This document shows, in pieces, positions 15,356-24,200 of a stretch of DNA of 64,000 nucleotides. A model generated the notes under the pieces. That model was not told the DNA's origin, made no database searches, and saw only the letters and a list, made by a program, of their open reading frames with translations. The position numbers and the translations under genes were made by a program. Positions within the stretch are counted from its first letter, which is position 1; every line of letters starts with the position of its first letter. The DNA comes from Dactylosporangium sucinum (GTDB lineage Bacteria > Actinomycetota > Actinomycetes > Mycobacteriales > Micromonosporaceae). Location: the NCBI RefSeq assembly GCF_014647515.1, contig NZ_BMPI01000003.1, positions 179,477-243,476 of the forward strand, written 5' to 3'.

Positions 15356-16320
15356 TACAGCCGTTCCACCGCCGCGGGCGCGGCCAGGTCGGCCGGGGCG
15401 GCGCCGGTCGCGACCGGGCCGCGGTCGCCGCCGATGCGGGCGAGCGCCTTGCCGACCGTGGTGGTTGACGCCGAGCCGAGGTCGCGCAGGTCGTCGAGGC
15501 CCTCGTCGAGGTCGATCGCGTCCTCGCCGAGCCCGACGGTGAGCGCGATCGTCTCGCACACCGCGTCGAGGTCGTCGAGCTCGATGACGTTCTGGCCGAG
15601 CAGGTCGCGCCAGAAGTCGAGGATCGTCGAGTTCCCCGCGTACGAGGCGCCCGCCGGCAGGATGTAGTACGTGTCGTACATCTGGCGCAGCTCGTCCACC
15701 ATGGCCCGCAGGGCGATCGGCTCGGCCAGCTTGTCGCCGATCACGTGCTTGACCTCGTTCGGCTTCACCTTCCGGTACGCCTGCTCGTCGCCGATGATGA
15801 ACAGGTAGCCGCGGCGGCCGCGCTTCTCGTAGCAGTCGATGCTGGTGCGGCGGGCCATGAAGTACATCGCCAGCTCGTAGGACTCGGTCATCTGCCCGCC
15901 GCCGCCACCCTCCAGCAGGATGCGGCCGAGGTCCTCGTCGAGCCGGTTGTCCGACTCGAACTGCCCGACCTGCAGCGGCGCGCGGTCGCACGTGGCGTCG
16001 CCGATCGCGCCGAACAGGATCTGCGGGTCGGTGCAGTACCCCTTGCGCAACAACAGGCCGAGGAGCTGGGGCAGCTTCTGCTGCAGGACCCGGGGCACGC
16101 CACCCATCGAGCCCGTCACGTCGAACAGCACCGCGATGGCGACCGAGTTCGGGTGCTCGTCCGAGTCCCGGCTCTCGCGGACGCTGACCCCCTTCGGGTC
16201 GAGGTTCTTGTGGGTACTGCGGGCGCCGGAGTCGCTGTACGCGAAGGCGCTCGTGCCGGTGGTGCGCCGGTAGCGGTCGGCGGCGTCGTAGACGTCGGTG
16301 GACCAGATCCCGCTTCCCAT
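15355..16320 (-). CDS. vWA-domain protein of the NrtR operon
   Basis: Cytoplasmic protein of 321 residues with a von Willebrand A fold that spans most of its length. The MIDAS metal-binding motif is DVTGSMGG (DxTxS variant). Further family features are the conserved IGDATCD and GGGGGQMTESYELA segments and a YLFIIGDEQAY strand. There is no signal peptide. vWA proteins usually act as metal-dependent scaffolds for ATPase or kinase partners. Here the partners in the operon are the J-domain pseudokinase and the ligase-like enzyme. The gap to the upstream gene is 12 bases. Confidence 0.85.
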   Translation of the reverse strand: MGSGIWSTDVYDAADRYRRTTGTSAFAYSDSGARSTHKNLDPKGVSVRESRDSDEHPNSVAIAVLFDVTGSMGGVPRVLQQKLPQLLGLLLRKGYCTDPQILFGAIGDATCDRAPLQVGQFESDNRLDEDLGRILLEGGGGGQMTESYELAMYFMARRTSIDCYEKRGRRGYLFIIGDEQAYRKVKPNEVKHVIGDKLAEPIALRAMVDELRQMYDTYYILPAGASYAGNSTILDFWRDLLGQNVIELDDLDAVCETIALTVGLGEDAIDLDEGLDDLRDLGSASTTTVGKALARIGGDRGPVATGAAPADLAAPAAVERL

Positions 16321-16332
16321 GATGGTTCTCCT

Positions 16333-17283
16333 TTACAGCGTGAACGGTCGGTATTTGCGCGGGCCGTACAGGCGGTGCAGCAGCTCGTCGAGCTCCGCCA
16401 GCAGCCGCCACGCGTCGTCGGGGCGCTGGCGCGGCGAGGCGAGCCGGCAGCCGTCGGCGAACCGGCGCAGCGGCTGCGGTGCGCGGTCGCCCATCAGGTC
16501 GGCCATGAGCCGGGCGGCCATGGCCAGGTCGGTGAACGGGCCCGGGGTCTCCTTCGCGAGCACCTCGGGCGGGTAGTGGTCGCGGTGGCGCGGCACGATC
16601 GCGGCGATGCGCTCGCCCGGCTCCGCGGCGCTGTAGCACCAGTCGACGAGGATCACGCCGTGGTCGTCGGCCTGGATGAGGACGTGCTCCGGCAGGACCG
16701 CGCCGTGCACGACGCCGGCCCGGTGCGCCAGGCCGAGCGCGACGAGCAGCCGCCGCCACATCCACGCGGCGTCGCGCGGGTCGAGCCCGTCCGTCCGGCG
16801 GGCCTGGACCTCGGCCAGGCTGTGCGTCGGCTTCCCGGCCGAGATGGCGATGACGTTGGCCCGCCGGACCAGGCCGGCGTCCTTGTGGCGGAAGCTGTCC
16901 ACGAGCCGCGGGACATAGGGGAGGTATCGCGGGTCGCCGCGCTCGGCGAGCCGGCGCAGGGCCTTCGCCTCGCGGGCCATGAGGTCGTTGCACGACGGGT
17001 CGCGCACCAGCTTCAGGTGGCCCTCGGGGATCCTGTAGAGGTTGGCGAGATCGCCCTCGAAGGCCTTCTGGCCCGTCGAGTACCGCCCGTTCGGGCTGCG
17101 GATCGTGCCCCGGCTGTGCCACAGCTCGGCGAGCCGCGCGAAGGCCCGGGCCCCTCCCGGGCCGGCGGTGTCGGGATGGGTGAGGCGGGCGAGTCTGCGG
17201 TACTGCCGGGCCGGGTCGTCGCCGCCGAAGAGCTCCTCGGCGGAGGCCGTCTCGACGAGCGCGATCGCCTCCAGCGGGGTCAT
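16333..17283 (-). CDS. J-domain / protein pseudokinase fusion
   Basis: A 316-residue protein. Residues 1-60 form a short J-like domain with the HPD motif at 36-38. The rest is a protein-kinase fold: putative beta3 Lys91 (HLKLV) and helix C Glu105 (REAKAL) are present, but the catalytic loop reads HGAVLPEHVLI (193-203) in place of HRDLKPENVLI, so catalytic Asp and metal-binding Asn are replaced by Ala and His. The DFG-equivalent is VDW (Asp214). It probably binds nucleotide but does not phosphorylate by the usual mechanism. The ATG overlaps the Nudix stop as ATGA, so the two are translationally coupled. Confidence 0.82.
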   Translation of the reverse strand: MTPLEAIALVETASAEELFGGDDPARQYRRLARLTHPDTAGPGGARAFARLAELWHSRGTIRSPNGRYSTGQKAFEGDLANLYRIPEGHLKLVRDPSCNDLMAREAKALRRLAERGDPRYLPYVPRLVDSFRHKDAGLVRRANVIAISAGKPTHSLAEVQARRTDGLDPRDAAWMWRRLLVALGLAHRAGVVHGAVLPEHVLIQADDHGVILVDWCYSAAEPGERIAAIVPRHRDHYPPEVLAKETPGPFTDLAMAARLMADLMGDRAPQPLRRFADGCRLASPRQRPDDAWRLLAELDELLHRLYGPRKYRPFTL

Positions 17284-18035
17284 CGCACCGTCTCCTCCCG
17301 GCTCGGCATCAGCAGGGCCGGGTGCAGCAGCCGGGCGTCGCCCGCGCGGTAGAGCTTGGCCCGGGGACCGCCGCGGGCGCCGCCCCGCTCGGTCACCCCG
17401 CCGGTGCTCTCCACGAAGCCGGGCACCGACAGCACCTTGCGGTGGAAGTTGCCGGCGTGCAGGGGTTCGCCCCACACGATCTCGTAGACGGCCCGCAGCT
17501 CGGCGACCGTGAACTCCTCGCCGACGAACTTCGTGGCCAGCGGCGTGTACTCGAGCTTCGACCGGGCCCGCTCCAGGCCGTCGGCCAGGATCGTGGCGTG
17601 GTCGAAGGCCAATCCGTACGTCGAGTCGGTGGCCTCGCCGACCGGGGTCCACGCGGCCACCCGGGCGTCGCTGCCGGGGACGGGGTCGGGCAGGTGCGGG
17701 GCGAACGCCAGGTAGGCGACCGAGACGACGCGCATCCGCGGGTCGCGGTCGGGCGCGCCGTAGGTGCCGAGCTGCTCCAGGTGCAGCCGGCGGTGCGCGG
17801 TGGCGACGCCGGTCTCCTCGGCCAGCTCCCGGGCCGCGGCCGTGGGCAGGTCCTCCCACTCGCGGACGAAGCCGCCCGGCAGGGCCCACATGCCCTCGCT
17901 CGGCGGGCAGGCGCGGCGCACGAGCAGGACGGTGAGCTCGTCCTGGCGGATGGTGAAGGCGACGACGTCGACGGTCACCGCCACGGGCGGGTAGGCGCGC
18001 GGGTCGTAGCTGGCGAGGAACTCGGCTTCGTCCAC
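17280..18035 (-). CDS. NrtR-type Nudix-wHTH protein
   Basis: First gene of its operon, 251 residues. The Nudix box is intact: Gly55, Glu61, Arg69-Glu70, Glu73-Glu74 and Gly76 fit Gx5Ex7REUxEExGU. The C-terminal winged helix (EEFTVAELRAVYEIVWGEPLHAGNFHRKVL) is the hallmark of NrtR regulators, which sense ADP-ribose-type ligands and control NAD genes. With the box intact it could be a hydrolase as well as a regulator. GTG 18035 is taken as start. Repeats just upstream are a likely operator. Confidence 0.9.
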   Translation of the reverse strand: MDEAEFLASYDPRAYPPVAVTVDVVAFTIRQDELTVLLVRRACPPSEGMWALPGGFVREWEDLPTAAARELAEETGVATAHRRLHLEQLGTYGAPDRDPRMRVVSVAYLAFAPHLPDPVPGSDARVAAWTPVGEATDSTYGLAFDHATILADGLERARSKLEYTPLATKFVGEEFTVAELRAVYEIVWGEPLHAGNFHRKVLSVPGFVESTGGVTERGGARGGPRAKLYRAGDARLLHPALLMPSREETVR

Positions 18036-18057
18036 TGGTCCCTGGTCCTTCTCGGTT

Positions 18058-18102
18058 CGAGTCTTTCTCGTTCTGAGTCTTACTCGTGTTGAGAAGAACC
18101 AT
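18058..18102 (-). promoter_or_regulatory. 16-base tandem operator repeats upstream of nrtR-like gene
   Basis: Three units start exactly 16 bases apart at 18058, 18074 and 18090. The first two read CGAGTCTTTCTCG and TGAGTCTTACTCG, each with GAG/CTC dyad symmetry; the third is partial (TGAGAAG). They lie 22 bases upstream of the GTG and are A/T-richer than their surroundings. Autoregulation by the Nudix-wHTH protein is the simplest reading. Confidence 0.6.
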
Positions 18103-18161
18103 AGTGCGGGTACGGTCCGGTGGCAACGGGGTTTGTGTGTCGCCCTCCTCTCACCGGAGGC

Positions 18162-18197
18162 CGGATATGTCCGGCGCTGACGCGCCTGACATATCCG
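18162..18197 (-). terminator. Hairpin downstream of the SARP gene
   Basis: Perfect 10-base arms CGGATATGTC (18162-18171) and GACATATCCG (18188-18197) with a 16-base loop, 21 bases past the SARP stop. There is no T-run, as is usual in actinomycetes. An operator role for the nrtR operon is possible. Confidence 0.5.
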
Positions 18198-18217
18198 ATA
18201 TTTCGGTTATGCGGCGT

Positions 18218-20074
18218 TTAACCGGCGGTCAGGCGGGTGCGCAGCTGGTGGCCGTGAGCGGCGGAGATCTGGGCGGCGACCGCGTTCCTGACCAGGCCGC
18301 TGCGGTGGCGGACGTGCCCGCCGGGGCCCTCGGCCAGCAGGTGGGCGTGGACGAGCTGGTCGACGGCGGCGAGCACCTCGTCGACGTCGAACCCGCCGAC
18401 CGCCGCGACCTGCTCGACCCGCAGCGACCCGAGCGCGGCGGTGAGCCGGAGGATCTCCCAGGCGGCGGGCGGCATCCACCGGGTTCGTTGCCGGGCGAGG
18501 TGCATGGCGGCCTCCTCGGCGGCCGGCCCGGGTTCGACGAGCGCCGGGATGCCGCCGCTGCGCTCGAGCGTCGCGGGGTCGAGCTCGGCGGCCCCGAGCG
18601 GGGCGAGCCGCAGGACGAGGTCGGCGCCGAGCTCCCCGAGCGGCCGCCCGGCGATCCCGGACGGGTACCGGTACGAGACCACGACCCGCACCCCGCGCTC
18701 CCGTAACCAGCGCAGCTCGGCGACGGAGTCGGCGTCGAGGTGCTCGGCGTCGTCGACGGCGACGGTCTTGCCTTCGATCCGCTCCGCGATGTCGTCGAGC
18801 TCGCCCGGGGTGAGATGCCGCCGCTCGGCCATGGCGGCGTCGAGCACGGCGTCGGCGGGCGCGTGCAGCTGTCGCAGGACGGTCCGCAGCCACCCGAGCC
18901 GCAACGCGCCGCCGGGCCCGGGCCCCTTGCCGAGCCCGACGGTCGCCCGCTCCGTCTCCCGCAGGCGCCCGAGGGCCGCCGACTTCCCGGCGCCAGCCGG
19001 CCCGACGACGTGCACGATCCCGGGCCCGTGCGCGAGCACCCGCAGCTCTGCTTCCCGCCCCAGGAAGGACGATGCGGGCCGATGCGACTCGGCCTCGCTC
19101 GATGGGGGCCGGTGCGGTGCGCGCTCGCTCGGGGCCGGGACGGTGGGCAGCTCCCGGACGACGGCCAGCCGCCCGGCGTCGGCCGGTCCGCGCATCCCCT
19201 CCGGCTCCGGCGCGGGGGCAGGGACCGGGCGGCGGCGGTCGCCGCGGCGGCGGTCGTGGACCGGGGCCGGGTTGTCCCGCAGCTGCGCGAGCAGGGCCGC
19301 GGTCTCGGCCGACGGCGCGATGCCGAGCTCCTGGTCGAGGGCGCGGCGGCACTGGTCGTACCACCGGACCACCTCGTCCGGCCGGCCCAGCGCCGCGCTC
19401 GCCCGCATGCCCATCCGGTAGGCGCGCTCGGCGAACGGCTCGAGCTCGATCGCGTCCCGGGCCAACCGCTGCACGCGGGCCGGATCGGCGCCGGTCGCGG
19501 CCTCCGCCTCGGCCAGGTCGAGCAGCGCCCCGACGACGGCGGCGCGCACCTCGGCCCGGGCGGGCGCGGCCCACTCCGCGTACTCGTCCTCGCCGAACGG
19601 CAGGTCCACCGCCAGCCGCACGATGAGCTCCCGCACGTCGGCCCGCCCCGGCTGCGCCTCCGCGAGCCGGACCGCGGTGCGCAGCTCGGCGAGGTCGAGG
19701 CGGGCCCGGTCGGTCGCGAACAGGTACCCCCCGGCGCGCGTCACGATGAACGACCGTGCCGTCGGCACGCCCGGCTGCAGCGTGCGCCGCAGCACCGACA
19801 CGTAGTGCTCCAACGCCGCCGCGTGGTTGCCGGGCAGGTCCTCGCCCCAGACCGCGTCGGCGAGCGCGTCCTTCGACTGCACGCGGTCGTGCCGCGCGGC
19901 CAGCACCCCGAGCACCTGCCGCGCCCGCCGCGGCAGGTCGTCTCCGGTCACCCGCCGCGCCGGCCCCGGCCCGTCGCCCAGCCGCTCGACGACCTCGATC
20001 CGCCCGAGCACCCGCACGTCCACGTCCACGCCCGCCGCGATCGGCAGCCACCCCGCGGACCTGAGCCCTTGCAC
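18218..20074 (-). CDS. SARP-family regulator with ATPase domain (AfsR-like)
   Basis: Transcriptional activator of 618 residues. An OmpR-type winged helix (RRARQVLGVLAARHDRVQ ... ALADAVWG) is followed by a bacterial transcriptional activator domain (about residues 105-260, ending LDQELGIAPSAET). After a Pro/Arg-rich linker an AAA/NB-ARC-like ATPase begins with the P-loop GPAGAGKSA (about 355), with VAVDDAEHLD as a probable Walker B. It is shorter than AfsR and lacks TPR repeats. SARPs usually drive secondary metabolism; the nearby condensation protein is 20 kb away, so the target is unknown. Confidence 0.9.
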   Translation of the reverse strand: MQGLRSAGWLPIAAGVDVDVRVLGRIEVVERLGDGPGPARRVTGDDLPRRARQVLGVLAARHDRVQSKDALADAVWGEDLPGNHAAALEHYVSVLRRTLQPGVPTARSFIVTRAGGYLFATDRARLDLAELRTAVRLAEAQPGRADVRELIVRLAVDLPFGEDEYAEWAAPARAEVRAAVVGALLDLAEAEAATGADPARVQRLARDAIELEPFAERAYRMGMRASAALGRPDEVVRWYDQCRRALDQELGIAPSAETAALLAQLRDNPAPVHDRRRGDRRRPVPAPAPEPEGMRGPADAGRLAVVRELPTVPAPSERAPHRPPSSEAESHRPASSFLGREAELRVLAHGPGIVHVVGPAGAGKSAALGRLRETERATVGLGKGPGPGGALRLGWLRTVLRQLHAPADAVLDAAMAERRHLTPGELDDIAERIEGKTVAVDDAEHLDADSVAELRWLRERGVRVVVSYRYPSGIAGRPLGELGADLVLRLAPLGAAELDPATLERSGGIPALVEPGPAAEEAAMHLARQRTRWMPPAAWEILRLTAALGSLRVEQVAAVGGFDVDEVLAAVDQLVHAHLLAEGPGGHVRHRSGLVRNAVAAQISAAHGHQLRTRLTAG

Positions 20075-20188
20075 CCCCTGGCCCGGCGCCGACCGCCATC
20101 GTCCGGCGCGGACCGTCGTTCAGCCGGCTTCAGGCGGCTTCAGCCGGACCACAGCCCGCCGTCAGGTGCGCGTGGTCCCCTGCGCACC

Positions 20189-20311
20189 ATGAAGATCTTT
20201 GCCGCGGCCGGTCACACCGCCAGGTTCACCTGGCGGCTCGTGCTCGCGATCGCCCTCCTGGCCGCGCTCACGGCCGGCCTGACGACGACCATCCTGTCCG
20301 CGCTGCGCTGA
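20189..20311 (+). CDS. Candidate 40-residue membrane peptide
   Basis: A short reading frame divergent from the SARP gene that encodes a basic N-terminus (MKIFAAAGHTARFTWR) and one clear membrane helix (LVLAIALLAALTAGLTTTIL). No family is recognised and no good ribosome binding site is seen. Charge and hydrophobicity pattern support a real single-pass peptide, but the evidence is limited to that. Confidence 0.4.
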   Translation: MKIFAAAGHTARFTWRLVLAIALLAALTAGLTTTILSALR

Positions 20312-20360
20312 CGATCCCGCGCCGACAATCCTCTCCGCTCTTCGCTGAGACCCCCTCTCG

Positions 20361-20726
20361 TCAGATCACCGTGAGGCCGGCGCTCGCCACGATCTGCGGC
20401 GGCGCCGTCATCCGCCACGCCTCGGTGATGAGGTCCGCGACCTCATCCTCGTGCGCCTTGCGTAATCGCACCTGGACCCAGCCGATCCGGCCCCACGTGC
20501 GCGCCTTCTTGTAGGCCCGCGGGTCGTCCTCGATCAACGCCGCCTGCTCCTCCCGCGTGGCCTTGACCAGCATCGTGCTGTCGTCCGCGCACAGGTAGGC
20601 GAAGCCCTGGTCGCGCACGCGGAACCCGAGGTGGTTGCCGTGCTGCCGCGGCTCGACCTCGGGCAACGTAAGAACCATCCGGAGCGCCTCTTCGACGCTC
20701 ACCCCTCGTCCGGTTCGGATCCCCAT
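20361..20726 (-). CDS. MmcQ/YjbR-family protein
   Basis: A 121-residue protein of the MmcQ/YjbR (double-wing, CyaY-like) superfamily. Typical features are the N-terminal helix ending LTLPEVEPRQHGNHLGFRV, the central LVKATREEQAALIEDDP and the C-terminal GRIGWVQVRL ... ADLITEAWRMTAP. ATG 20726 is chosen for fit with the family length. The family has a DNA-binding-like fold but no settled function. It is divergent from the DUF4132 operon. Confidence 0.82.
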   Translation of the reverse strand: MGIRTGRGVSVEEALRMVLTLPEVEPRQHGNHLGFRVRDQGFAYLCADDSTMLVKATREEQAALIEDDPRAYKKARTWGRIGWVQVRLRKAHEDEVADLITEAWRMTAPPQIVASAGLTVI

Positions 20727-20927
20727 GACTCTGGTGTAACAGGAGGGTCCGACACTTTTCCGGGGATCCGATTTTCCCCTTTTGAGTCCTTCATGATCAA
20801 TGGGTGGCGCTGAGCCGTTCGATCTTGCGTTGCCGCAGCGTGCGACCCGCCGATCGGGAATTTGTCGGGGGGCGTCGCTATGGTGTCGCCCGTCGGGATG
20901 GACCGGCCGAGCCCAGGAGGCACCCCC

Positions 20928-21278
20928 ATGGACACGACGCCACCAGAGGACGTCTTCGTCGTGCCGCCCGCATGGCACCGCCACATCCACCCACGGCAGG
21001 GCGCCCCGGTGGGTTACCGCGCTGACCCCGGCTGGCCCGACGCCGTTGCCCGGCTGCTCGCCGACGACGCGCTCGTTCGCAAGTCGCCGGGCTCGACCCG
21101 GCCAGTCGCCCGGATCGAGCCCGGCCTGGTGCATCACGACCCGACCGCCGTGCCGGAACAGACGGTCGCGGCCGTCTGGGGCACCGACCTCGACGGGGCC
21201 GACCACGTCCGCCTGGGCGACCTCGACCCCGTCGTCGCGTCCGAGATCATCCGTGATGATGAGGAGACAGCACCGTGA
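20928..21278 (+). CDS. Mini-paralogue of the DUF4132 protein
   Basis: First gene of the yeh-like operon, 116 residues, with AGGAGG upstream of the ATG. Its N-terminal part (PPAWHRHIHPRQGAPVGYR) matches the start of the next gene product (PASWQRSIVPRRGGLPVAWR). Its C-terminal part (IEPGLV ... LGDLDPVVASEIIRD) matches that protein's last residues (IEPGIV ... LDGLDPVTMSEIIRD). It therefore looks like a full-length copy from which about 1,000 central residues are missing. Its GTGA overlap with the next gene implies coupled translation and so perhaps joint assembly or competition. Confidence 0.75.
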   Translation: MDTTPPEDVFVVPPAWHRHIHPRQGAPVGYRADPGWPDAVARLLADDALVRKSPGSTRPVARIEPGLVHHDPTAVPEQTVAAVWGTDLDGADHVRLGDLDPVVASEIIRDDEETAP

Positions 21279-24200
21279 GCACCGAGGACACGTATGTCAC
21301 CCCCGCGTCCTGGCAGCGCAGCATCGTGCCGCGGCGCGGCGGCCTGCCAGTGGCGTGGCGGCCGGGGGCCAACTGGGCCGCCGTCGTGGCGGAGCACACC
21401 CAGCCCGACGACCCTGAATCCCTGTCGCGGCGGGCCCTGGCGCAGCAGCACACCCCGGCCGACGTCCGCGCGGAGGGGCTCGCCCACCTCGACGGCGACC
21501 CGCTCAGCACGCCGCTGGGCGCCGCGGCCGTCGCCGTCACCGCGGTCGGCCCGTCGGACCGGTGGAGCTCGGCGATCAGCTCCGCGTTCGCCGACGGGTG
21601 GGTCGCCACGCGCGGGCTGCCGTTCGCCGTGCGGGCGGCCGTCGAGCTCGTCGACCTCAAGCACCCCCACCCGCGGGGCCGCGTCCAGACCATGGGGGTC
21701 GGCCACGTGGGACGTTACGGCGCCAACACCCCGTCCGCCGGCTGGGAGATCGACGGCACGACGCTCGTGCTGCAACGGCTGCGCACCGCGATGGCCGCCG
21801 CGTCCGACGACGAGCACGCCGCCGCCGTCGCCGCCCTGGCCGCCGCGCGGGAGCTGCCGCTGCGGCCGCACCAGCTCGCCACGGCGTCGTTCCTCGCACC
21901 GCAGCGGCGGGACTGGGTGTCGCACGACGTCTCGGCCCACGGCGCGCTGCACGGCGACTGGATCCAGCTGCTCCTGGTCGGTGCGATCACCGAGCCCGGC
22001 CAGCTCACGACGCTGACGCAGCGCAACCACCTGGACTACCGGGTCAGGTCGTCGCTGACCCGGGTGCACACCCTGGCCGAAGGGCTCGGGGCCGGCGGCC
22101 TGCCGGCGCTGTTGGAGCTCGCCGACGCCTACGGCACCGACGCCGAGTCGCGGTCGCTGTTCGGCGCGATCGCGGCCATCCCGACCGACGACGCGTTCGG
22201 GGCCCTGCTGGCGCGGGCCGACGACCGGTACGTCGCGGCGGCCCTGCTGGAGGCCGCCGACCGGTTCCCGCGCCGGGCGATGCGGCTGCTCGCGGCCGGG
22301 CCCGCGTCGGCGGCCGTGAACACCTACCTGCGGGCCCACATCGCCAAGCACCGCGACCTCGCCGACGAGGTCGCGGCGGCGCTGCCCGCCGGGCCGGCGG
22401 AGCGCATCCGCGCGGTGTCGGCGCGGCTGGCCGCCGCTCGGGAGGCCCCCGCCGAGGCGCTGCCGCCGCTGCTCGTGTCGCCGCCGTGGGCCGCCGGGCG
22501 CACGGCGGCGAGGCCGGTCGTCGTCGCGGTGCCCGCGTGCACCGACGCGCCCGCCGTCGACTGGGCTCCCGGCGAGCGCGACGCCTGGTCCCGCCGGCCG
22601 GTGCACTACGGCAACCTGCGCGACCTGGCCGACATCGAGGTGCGGTATCGGGCGGGGCGCACCTCGACCTGGGAGGAGGTCGGGCTGTTCGTCCGCGGGT
22701 CGGACGAGCTGGTCCGCTCGCTGCTGCCGCAGTGGCGGCCGGGGGACCTGTGGGACGGCGACGAGTGGCTGGGCCTGCTCGCCGCCCGCCACGAGCTTGT
22801 CGCCTTCCCGATGATCGTCGACGCGGCGCGGCGCAGCCCGCTCAACGGGGCGAAGGCGCTGCTGCCGTTCACCGGGCCCGAGGTCGCGGAGCTGATGGCA
22901 ATGTGGTTCGCGCGGCTCAAGTCGGTCCGGGCCGTCGCGGCCGCCTGGCTGCAGCGGCACCCGGAGGCGGCCGCCCGCGCGCTGGTGCCGGCGGCGCTCG
23001 CCAAGCCCGGCGCCGCCCGCCGGTCGGCCGAGCGCGCCCTGCGGGCGGTCGCGGCGGCCGGGCACCGCGGCGTCATCGAGGGCGTGGCCCGCGACCACGG
23101 GGCGGAGGCCGCGGGCGGCATCGCGGCGCTGCTCGACGCCGACCCGCTCGAAGCGCTGCCGGCGAAGCTGCCGACGCTGCCCGACTGGGCCGACCCGGCG
23201 CTGCTCACCGCGCCCGAGCTGGCCGGCGGCGCCGGTTCGTTGCCGGCCGGCGCGGTCCGGCCCGTGCTCATGATGCTGGCGATGTCGCGGATCGGCGAGC
23301 CGTATGCGGGGATCGCCGTGCTGCGGGAGGCGTGCGACCCGGCGTCGCTCGCGGAGTTCGCGTGGTCGCTGTTCGAGGCGTGGCAGCTGGCGGGCTCGCC
23401 CTCGAAGGAGGGCTGGGTGCTCGACGCGCAGGCGCTGCTCGGCGACGACGGCACCGTGCGGCGCCTCGCCCCGGTCATCCGCGCCTGGCCCGGCGAGGGC
23501 GGCCACGCCCGCGCCGTCGCCGGGCTGGACGTGCTCGCCGAGATCGGCACCGACGTGGCGTTGATGCACCTGCACGGCATCTCGGAGAAGGTGAAGTTCA
23601 AGGGCCTGAAGGAGCGCGCCGCGGAGAAGATCGCCGAGGTCGCCGCCGAGCTCCGGCTCACGCCCGAGCAGCTCGCCGACCGGCTCGTGCCCGACTTCGG
23701 GCTGGAGGCCGGCGGCACGCTCGTGCTCGACTACGGCCCGCGGCGGTTCGTGGTCGGCTTCGACGAGCAGCTCAAGCCGTTCGTCGCCGACGAGGACGGC
23801 AAACGGCGCGCCGCACTGCCGAAGCCCGGCGCGAAGGACGACCCCGAGCTCGCCCCGGCCGCGGAGCGGCGGTTCGCGGGGCTGAAGAAGGACGTGCGCA
23901 CCGTGGCCGGCGACCAGATCCGCCGGTTCGAGCGGGCCATGGTGTGGCAGCGGCGGTGGGCCGGCGCCGAGTTCCGCGAGCTGATCGTGGGGCACCCGCT
24001 CGTGTGGCACGTCGCGCGGCGCCTCGTGTGGGCCACCTACGACACGGCGGGCGCGGTCGTCACGGCGCTGCGCGTGGCCGAGGACCGCAGCCTCGCCGAC
24101 CTCGACGACGAGACGGTCACCGTCGCCGAGGACGCGGTGGTCGGGGTGGCGCACCCGCTGCAGCTCGGCGCGACCGGGCCGGCGTGGGCGGAGCTGTTCG

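Noticed and set aside
20819..20850. TTCGATCTTGCGTTGCCG resembles one arm of the dispersed palindrome
   Set aside because: No second arm or loop core (TGACAAACCC) follows, so it is not counted as a copy.
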